From assembly GCF_000003605.2 (NCBI RefSeq), contig NW_003116951.1, forward strand, positions 62,869 to 75,671: DNA of 12,803 bases, in the 5' to 3' direction. Under the pieces are notes generated by a model. The model was not told the DNA's origin. It ran no database searches and saw only the letters and a list, made by a program, of their open reading frames with translations. How positions within the stretch are numbered: position 1 is the stretch's first letter; each line of letters opens with the position of its first letter. Shown here piece by piece: positions 7,655 through 12,803 of the stretch. Made by a program: the position numbers and the translations under genes. This DNA is from Saccoglossus kowalevskii. Taxonomy: Eukaryota > Hemichordata > Enteropneusta > Harrimaniidae.

Positions 7655-7803
7655 CCATACTGTACTATTAATACGATTTATCGTAAATTACATATTGCAT
7701 TTGCAGGACACACAGTAGTATTTATTCGATAGATGTAACCGGAAGTATTCATGCGCAGTGTTTATCATTGTACGTACCAACACATTCAGTGCACATGCGC
7801 AGT
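7655..7803 (+). repeat. Dispersed repeat family, copy B
   Basis: Same-strand relative of 4716-4848. It holds a single version of the segment that became the 61-bp unit in copy A: AACCGGAAGT (ETS-like), CATGCGCAGTG, 16 bp, then GTACCAACAC and GTGCACATGCGCAGTGG. It therefore looks like the unexpanded arrangement. ETS- and NRF1-type strings side by side give it a promoter-like character. Confidence 0.6.
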
Positions 7804-7894
7804 GGAGAATTGCGGTATATGTGCTACAAGTCATGCTAAATCATAGCCCAATGTAGTCGGCAATTTACACTATTACTTATTTTCGTTAATATTG

Positions 7895-7977
7895 CATATT
7901 TATAGCTAATACATTTCATATTTATAGCTAATACATTTCATATTTATAGTTAATACATTTCATATTTATAGCTAATA
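7895..7977. repeat. 22-bp tandem repeat, about 3.8 copies
   Basis: Units start at 7895, 7917, 7939 and 7961, consensus CATATTTATAGCTAATACAT plus TT. Only one substitution separates the first three units, and the fourth diverges at its end. Confidence 0.95.
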
Positions 7978-8344
7978 GCAAGCTACTAAGTGAATGGAAG
8001 CGGAGTACCCATTAAGGGAACATCAAGTCATGGGTTGCAAAAATAATCAAAATCAAAGGTTGCCCGCCACCGTGATGAAGACCACGTGAAACATAACATT
8101 TAGAAAATAGAATATTAAATGGCAACTCTCGGCCCATTGTGGGAATTAAGTGAGTATTCGTTATCGCAAATGTCAAAGAAAACTTATTGCAACCATCTTC
8201 TTTTAAAATGACAACATGTCAGCTAAGGTTGAAGGATGATATTGGAAATCTTTATTGTATGCACGATAAATTGACCTCCTATTCTCGCAGTGATGATAGA
8301 TGTAAATGTGAAACTTGATACGACAATGCGTGTTCTTATCAAAT
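7978..8344. other. Non-coding stretch, nothing recognised
   Basis: A CACGTG E-box lies near 8083. No coding frame or repeat is seen. Confidence 0.5.
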
Positions 8345-8378
8345 ATATATGTCAGTTTGACGTCACAATGACATATAT
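8345..8378. promoter_or_regulatory. 34-bp dyad centred on a perfect CRE
   Basis: The arms ATATATGTCAGTTTGAC (8345-8361) and the reverse complement of 8362-8378 differ at two positions. The centre, 8358-8365, is TGACGTCA, the full cAMP-response element bound by CREB/ATF proteins. Immediately downstream CACACGTGTG (8379-8388) is another perfect palindrome with an E-box core. It could be a regulatory cluster or a small hairpin relic of a transposon. Confidence 0.5.
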
Positions 8379-8431
8379 CACACGTGTGTAAACTGTATTA
8401 TAGTATAGAATTATTAATTCCGGTGAGTTTT

Positions 8432-8441
8432 ATGACGTCAT
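8432..8441. promoter_or_regulatory. Second perfect CRE palindrome
   Basis: ATGACGTCAT, a 10-bp palindrome with the complete CRE, lies 75 bp from the first (core to core). Two complete CREs this close are unlikely in random A/T-rich DNA. Confidence 0.45.
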
Positions 8442-8565
8442 TGCTGCAGATTATTCGCAATAATGTGTCAACTATTGAAAATCAACTTTTAAGGCCTTGG
8501 ATATGAACACGCTATTGTTTTCGGGAAAAAATAAAGGAAAGGTCATATAAAGAAAAACTATTAGA

Positions 8566-8646
8566 TAGTAATTAATAAATTTCATTCATTCATAGTAATT
8601 AATAAATTCCATTCATTCATAGTAATTAATAAATTTCATTCATACA
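8566..8646. repeat. 27-bp tandem repeat, 3 copies
   Basis: Units start at 8566, 8593 and 8620, consensus TAGTAATTAATAAATTTCAT then TCATTCA. The ATTCATTCA tail resembles the microsatellite-like 3' ends of some non-LTR elements, but no body of such an element is visible upstream. Confidence 0.93.
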
Positions 8647-9318
8647 ATAAATACCAAAATCGGCATAAAAGGGTATATTGTCAATAACAACAGATTTAAT
8701 ATCAAAATCGGATAATTTGGATGAATGAGAAATAGAGTAATTAGGTGTGCTTTAGAAGATAGTATGACTATACATGGTGATATAACGAAATACTCCTAAG
8801 GATTAACCATTTCAGCTGAGCGCCATCAATTTTCCTGCCAACATTTTGGTTCAACGTATTTCCTACTTTTTTCTATTAATAATTTTGGCTCAAGTGGACA
8901 TAATTTCAAATTGGCTACAAGTCTTAGTCGAAGTTTTTTTGGAAAATATGAAACAAAATTATACAGGTTTTATTTTGTGACAAAATCGATAAAAAGATGG
9001 TGTACGTTCCTATTTGTGGACTGGACTCCCCAGGCATACTTTATTCACACGCACTTCCCGAGGGAATGTCCAGATATATAATAGCGACACTTTCCAATAC
9101 ATGTACATTATTTTGCAAACTGTTCGCAGGTTTTCTGAGAAAATAATTGAGAAACTCATTTATAGTGACAGCGACCATATTTTGCGATATTAATATAATA
9201 TTCTTATTATTGATGGGTTGCGAAGATTCAGTCCATCTAAAAACGTACATGTTAAAAGGGTTGTGGTTTAGAAAAATAAAATTCTATTTTGGCGAAACTT
9301 TATAGCACTTTACCACAG
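8647..9318. other. Non-coding stretch, nothing recognised
   Basis: A/T-rich. The minus-strand open frame at 9250-9041 has no recognisable motif. Confidence 0.5.
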
Positions 9319-9329
9319 CCCCCCCCCCC
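9319..9329. repeat. Poly-C tract
   Basis: Eleven consecutive C residues. Confidence 0.9.
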
Positions 9330-9339
9330 TTTCCTATAA

Positions 9340-9600
9340 TTCGCACTCTTCTTTGACGAAGCGCTTCTTTGTCGTACAAATGTCGTAGACGACTTTCCCG
9401 GAAGAAGCGAGACTGGGGTGCAGAAATACGCCTGCCCTGTCATGGCGGAAAATACAAACATGTCAGTTTGATGATATTTGATAGAAGGAAATATTGGTGA
9501 CGTCGATTGGTACACACTGAAGAACAATGTCACGCATGCACATCCGGTATGCGTGCGCATGCGAAACGGCGTATCTTTAACTTCCGGGAAGGGGGTCTTG
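9340..9600. promoter_or_regulatory. CpG-rich patch with ETS, STAT-like and NRF1-like sites
   Basis: Contains TTCCCGGAA at about 9397-9405 (fits the STAT half-site dyad and an ETS core), CATGGCGGAAAA near 9441, TGACGTCG near 9499, TGCGTGCGCATGCG near 9550 and ACTTCCGGG near 9580. The mix is typical of animal CpG promoters. The 86-codon minus-strand frame (9560-9300) has no motif I recognise and ends in the poly-C tract. Confidence 0.35.
9500..9560 (-). repeat. Weak third relative of the dispersed family
   Basis: On the minus strand: ACCGGATGT, CATGCGTG, 17 bp, GTACCAA. This is the order and near-spacing seen in the 61-bp unit (14 bp) and in copy B (16 bp). The upstream CAGGACACACA block is absent. 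It could be coincidental similarity. Confidence 0.3.
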
Positions 9601-10053
9601 GGTGAAAGTCATTCAAATCGATAACCGTGTTTGATTGCGTAATCATTCATCACATATAATACAATAAAATCCCTCAAAATATAGTCTATATTAACTGCAG
9701 ATAACTACAGATAAAAACGATATTGACGTTTTGAATAGTGTTTCTGTTACACATTTACGTCATTTCCGCTATCGCTATTTCCGGCGAAATCCGAAAACGG
9801 GAGTATCAATTGGGGGATCCGTGTAACCGTTTGAAGCTATTTCTTGGACATGCAAACACACGATGTCACACATCTGCTGTGCACCACGGTTACTAAAAAA
9901 GAGTATCCGTGTCTGCACATAAGTTTTCGATTCGATAAAATTTGGTCGACTAACGGCTATTTTGATGTAAAATTCCGCAACCAGTTCCCGGATAAAGCCG
10001 AAATCATGATGATGACAAGACGAATTTGGGTACAGATGAATGAATCTTCCGAT
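9601..10053. other. Non-coding stretch, unsupported open frame
   Basis: A plus-strand frame from an ATG at 9850 to 10125 (91 codons) is open but shows no domain, motif or codon pattern that I can defend. Confidence 0.4.
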
Positions 10054-10068
10054 TCAAGATGGCTGACT
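10054..10068 (+). promoter_or_regulatory. YY1-like TCAAGATGGCTGACT, copy 2
   Basis: Exact match to 7164-7178. The ATG opens an 11-codon frame with a stop after DFK. Confidence 0.35.
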
Positions 10069-10355
10069 GTCCCAACCACCATGACTTCAAATAACTACAA
10101 AATGTCAATGCATTTATTGCCGTGAGCTATATCATTTATATTGACTTGTTGATTGGTAATATCGGCCCAAACGATAAACGTTTCAGGAGTTCTATTAGTG
10201 GTATTGTGTAATGCATTTGTCGAAAACCTTCTACGGGCAACGTACCATGTTTCCATGTTGTGATGAGAAGATGCATTTGTTTTGTGGAGTCTTGTTTGCG
10301 AGTAACCAATCAAGATCGTGATTATGTATTCGATTGTGTTCAATGAGCGGTAATT

Positions 10356-10634
10356 CTAACAATCATGCTGATAGCCTACTGGACCGTGATGGTAGTGACA
10401 AGACAAGAGACTACATGTTGTTTGTACATATGTGGCTTCCCTGTTTTTTATGTGTCCCGACCTCCAACCTCTAAATACACCAGCCGTGCGTAGTCCTCGC
10501 AAATGTTTGAAAACATGTACTAATAAAACGGCAACTTTCAGGGCTTCTCTGTTCAGCTTTAAACCATAAACAATTAGAACCTTCGAAAACGATGTTTTAA
10601 GGTATATAGTCAAACTAATCATTATTACAATCAT
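10356..10634 (-). pseudogene. Possible LINE ORF2 N-terminal fragment
   Basis: A 92-codon minus-strand frame. Its middle reads LNREAL, a spacer, HVFKHLRGLRTAGVFRG, then SGHIKNREA. This recalls the linker just upstream of the endonuclease in CR1/L2-type LINE second frames of marine invertebrates (R-x-x-L-L, then LR-LG-R-x-G-RG-R-G, then a basic stretch). Further along the same strand LIGYSQTR (about 10310-10290) vaguely resembles the NARS-type opening of the endonuclease, in a different frame. No catalytic endonuclease residues could be read. The fragment lies opposite in strand to the LINE at the window end, so it would be a separate insertion. Confidence 0.35.
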
Positions 10635-10668
10635 TTAAATTAATTGTACCCAGCAGCCTTCTGGCTGT

Positions 10669-10688
10669 TGCATTGTGGGCCACTTCCG
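10669..10688 (-). promoter_or_regulatory. ZNF143-like and ETS-like pair
   Basis: On the minus strand CGGAAGTG (ETS/GABP core) is followed directly by GCCCACAATGCA, close to the CCCA-NN-ATGCA core of ZNF143/Staf. Both are typical of animal core promoters. A CAGCC/GGCTG hairpin lies alongside. Confidence 0.35.
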
Positions 10689-10799
10689 TTTTAGTCTTAA
10701 GATTCATGCAGGGCTGAATTCAAACAATAACTTACAAGGGGTGCCTGGAAGGTTGAAGATCTGTAAAGACTGTAAATTGAAACAGTAATAACACTGAAC

Positions 10800-11135
10800 A
10801 AGACATGGCTATATTGTCTGGGCGTTTCGAACGCGGGGGCGTAGTGATTGCCGTTAATGAAGAATGATCACAAGATGTCGCTTACCGGCCTGCCGAGAAA
10901 CCCTCGGGTCCTGGGAAGTACAATGATGAAAGCTATTACGTTCTGGCAAGCCAATTCGATAACATGTGCATATTAATATTATTATATCTCACTGCTCGGG
11001 CATATATGTACGAGAGCGAACGCGACACAGTTGCCATAGCAACCAAAGTAATATGTACAATAGGCTGCATCGTGTGTGGAAATTCAATTATAATCTTAGA
11101 AATTGAACTTGATTATGGCGGCGCGAACAAAAATG
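10800..11135 (+). promoter_or_regulatory. CpG-rich patch with short open frames
   Basis: Holds two short ATG frames in GC-rich sequence: 10805-10867 (20 codons) and 10875-10976 (33 codons, MSLTGLPRNPRVLG...). It also has a near-palindromic GCGTTTCGAACGC and a YY1-like ATGGCGGCGCG at about 11116. Either small frame could be part of a first exon, but donor signals are weak and no homology is recognised. Confidence 0.25.
11030..11043. promoter_or_regulatory. RFX X-box
   Basis: GTTGCCATAGCAAC fits the RFX consensus GTNRCC-N(0-3)-RGYAAC at every constrained position. RFX factors drive ciliary genes in animals, usually from X-boxes close upstream of the start site, so a ciliary gene downstream would be the natural expectation. 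None is visible before the LINE. Confidence 0.55.
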
Positions 11136-11234
11136 TGATAAAACGAACCATTTTCATCAAGAGCCAAGCTTTCAGTCAACATTTCCGCTAGGTTCATTAC
11201 TGCTTTCATTTTTTTTTTCTTTCAAATACTCAGT

Positions 11235-11268
11235 TCATGGGAGGTACTAACGTTAGTACGTTCCATGA
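11235..11268. repeat. 34-bp dyad with 14-bp perfect core
   Basis: The arms 11235-11251 and 11252-11268 pair with three mismatches of 17. The core TACTAACGTTAGTA (11245-11258) is perfectly palindromic and TCATGG pairs with CCATGA at the ends. Confidence 0.75.
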
Positions 11269-11463
11269 TCAGTTGAACGTCAATAGAGTGCCTTGTTTAT
11301 AATTGATATAAATATGTTGTACATGACTTACTACGACGCGGAGCTTTGTATCTACGTTTTAATATGACAATCAAATCAACCGTCTTGGATACATTTTGTG
11401 TTATGCGATACACTCGAGACTCACGTCGTGACGAGGTATCATTAGACCGCACTCATTATTTTT
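11269..11463. other. Non-coding spacer
   Basis: No coding frame, repeat or motif of note. Confidence 0.5.
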
Positions 11464-11473
11464 GGGGGGGGGG
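11464..11473. repeat. Poly-G tract
   Basis: Ten G residues following a T run, just ahead of the repeated module. Confidence 0.9.
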
Positions 11474-11483
11474 AGTTAAAAGA

Positions 11484-11530
11484 CGGTAGTCGTCTTGCCA
11501 CGCATGCGCGAGATATGGGTCTCATATAAA
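11484..11530 (+). repeat. Promoter-like module, copy 2
   Basis: Near-identical to 5434-5482 (two substitutions and one AT indel). It ends at TATAAA (11525-11530), directly against the first recognisable LINE sequence. Part of it is read through by the frame that enters the LINE, but that N-terminal reading is not LINE protein. Confidence 0.9.
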
Positions 11531-12803
11531 TTGGCACACGAGTTACATTCTGGGGTTCAGAGGGGCATACAACTTTCACCGGATTTGGTTGAAATTATGT
11601 GCTTGCTTTTTGCAGATGATGTCGCTTTATTTTCTGACACTGTCATTGGCTTACAGCGACACTTTAACACATTGAGTTCTTATTGTAATATGTGGAAACT
11701 AATTGTAAATTTATCTAAAACTAAAGTGATTGTATTCAAAGCTGGGGGTAAATTTTCAAAAAATGAGAAATGGACTTACGATGGGGAACAAATCGAAGTG
11801 GTGCCATATTATAAATATTTAGGTGTTATTTTTTCAAACCGACTTTCTTGGTCTGAAGCAACAAAAATATTATCACAACAGGCAAAGAAGGCATTTTTCA
11901 ATATTACCAGGGTTACAAAAAATACAGGTATGCTATCCTTTGATGATGTATTTTTTTAAATGTTTGACACTATGGTGTTACCAATATTAACTTATGGTTC
12001 CGAGGTATGGGGATTTGAAAATCATTTATGTTTGGAATGTGTACAATCTCTAGCCTGTCGTTATTTTTTGGGTATCTCCTGCAATGCTCCAAATGTTGCA
12101 GTATTGGGTGAGTGTGGCAGATTTCCTATTTATTTTCACACAGCATTAAAATGCCAAAGAAATGCTACCTTATCATGTTATATAATATTGAAAAATCCAA
12201 TCTTAGATCCAGGTTAACCTGGGTTAGTCATGTTAAAAAAATATTATTTTTATGTAATTTAGATGATGTTTGGGAATCACAAACTGTCAATAACGTAAAT
12301 GTGTTTTTGCGCATTTTTAAGAAAAAAATGAAACAAGTTTTATATACTGATTGGTTCAGCCAGGTATGTACTTTAGAGAAACTGACATTTTATAGGGAAT
12401 TTAAATTTTCTTTGGAACCTGAAAAGTATTTATTTTGTGTGAAAGTGCATTCTCATGTTCAAATGTTAGCTCGACTCCGCTGTTCATGCCACTATCTTCG
12501 TATTGAGACAGATAGAAAAAATAATGTAGATAGGAGTGAACGCATTTGCTTGCTTTGTAACAGTAACAACATTGAAAATGAATACCATTTTTTACTTATT
12601 TGTTCCTTTTTTGTTAATTTAAGAATAAAATATATTCCTGCTAATTTTTTTAATCCCCCCAACAGCCTGAGTCAGTAAATATTACAAATTAATGAGTACA
12701 AAATATACAGATCTTCTTCAAAGACTGGGAGCCTTTACTTTTCACGCAATGAAATTGCGAAAAGAGCTACAAGTATTGTTAATTGTTTAAAAATTGTAAT
12801 TTT
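11531..12803 (+). mobile_element. 5'-truncated non-LTR retrotransposon (LINE)
   Basis: The element begins, as far as protein similarity shows, around 11540 and continues past the window end. It lacks the endonuclease and the first palm motifs of the reverse transcriptase, which is the usual 5' truncation left by incomplete target-primed reverse transcription. The 3' untranslated region starts after the coding stop at 12788-12790 and only 13 bases of it are present, so the poly-A or repeat tail and target-site duplication cannot be seen. Confidence 0.88.
11540..12790 (+). pseudogene. LINE ORF2 C-terminal half, broken
   Basis: Reverse-transcriptase remnant. FADD at 11609-11620 carries the catalytic motif C aspartates. 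It is followed by NLSKTKVIVF (motif D region), YKYLGVIF (motif E/thumb entry) and, after a stop, MVLPILTYGSEVWGF, the conserved thumb block of this LINE class. The C-terminus has a Cys/His cluster C-x2-C-x9-H-x4-C (12547-12603: CLLC, EYHF, LLIC). Breaks: an in-frame TAA at 11957-11959, explainable as a lysine codon changed to stop; a frame change between about 12155 and 12210; and a second near 12670-12676, after which the original frame resumes with KYYKLMST, passes AFTFHAMKLR and stops at 12788-12790. The terminal A-KLR signature is usual for the family. Motifs A and B are absent through truncation. It cannot make an active enzyme. Confidence 0.85.

Noticed and set aside
9850-10125. 91-codon plus-strand frame
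   Set aside because: No domain recognised, and a YY1-like repeated string lies within it in another frame. Coding potential could not be supported.
10821-10840. tRNA B-box-like TTTCGAAC string
   Set aside because: No matching A box, acceptor stem or cloverleaf could be built around it. No tRNA was found anywhere in the window.
1-12803. A new multi-gene biological system
   Set aside because: No set of intact, co-located genes exists. Everything supportable is repeats, transposon remnants and scattered regulatory-type sites.

Overview
This is non-bacterial DNA from a eukaryotic, almost certainly animal, genome. It is A/T-rich by eye and has no long open frames, no operon-like packing and no rRNA or tRNA that I could find. 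It is full of short tandem repeats, inverted repeats and decayed transposable elements. The only protein-level match I trust strongly is a broken non-LTR retrotransposon (LINE) at the right end. Its style (FADD reverse-transcriptase block, a C-terminal Cys/His cluster) is common in marine invertebrates such as molluscs, brachiopods, cnidarians and amphioxus. I cannot name the species or phylum, and I see no complete host gene.

Left third (1-4400): a faint helix-turn-helix-like relic on the minus strand (42-296), a 16-bp NRF1-type palindrome (669-684), a 370-bp foldback element with arms of about 135-143 bp (1666-2035), a frameshifted Tc1/mariner-like transposase relic on the minus strand (2420-2838), a CpG-rich block built from variants of one 14-bp palindrome (about 3265-3430) next to a 122-codon minus-strand frame, and a clean 366-bp TA-flanked MITE with 34-bp terminal inverted repeats (3989-4354).

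Middle (4400-9600): a dispersed repeat family has one copy at about 4716-4848 and another at about 7655-7800. In the first copy one segment has expanded into a 61-bp tandem array (4788-about 5115). A 49-bp promoter-like module (palindromic CGCATGCG, TATA box) at 5434-5482 recurs at 11484-11530. Small tandem arrays of 22 bp (7895-7977) and 27 bp (8566-8646) follow, along with two perfect cAMP-response elements, one at the centre of a 34-bp dyad (8345-8378). Several CpG-rich patches carry CTCF-, CREB-, GC-box-, ETS- and NRF1-like sites, which suggests either regulatory DNA or transposon promoters.

Right end (9600-12803): a probable decayed LINE N-terminal fragment on the minus strand (about 10400-10620), a ZNF143/ETS-like pair, a perfect RFX X-box (11030-11043), a 34-bp dyad (11235-11268), then the second copy of the promoter-like module abutting a 5'-truncated LINE that runs to the window edge with one in-frame stop and two frame changes. 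The overall picture is a transposon graveyard with possible regulatory islands. I found no evidence for a new multi-gene system.
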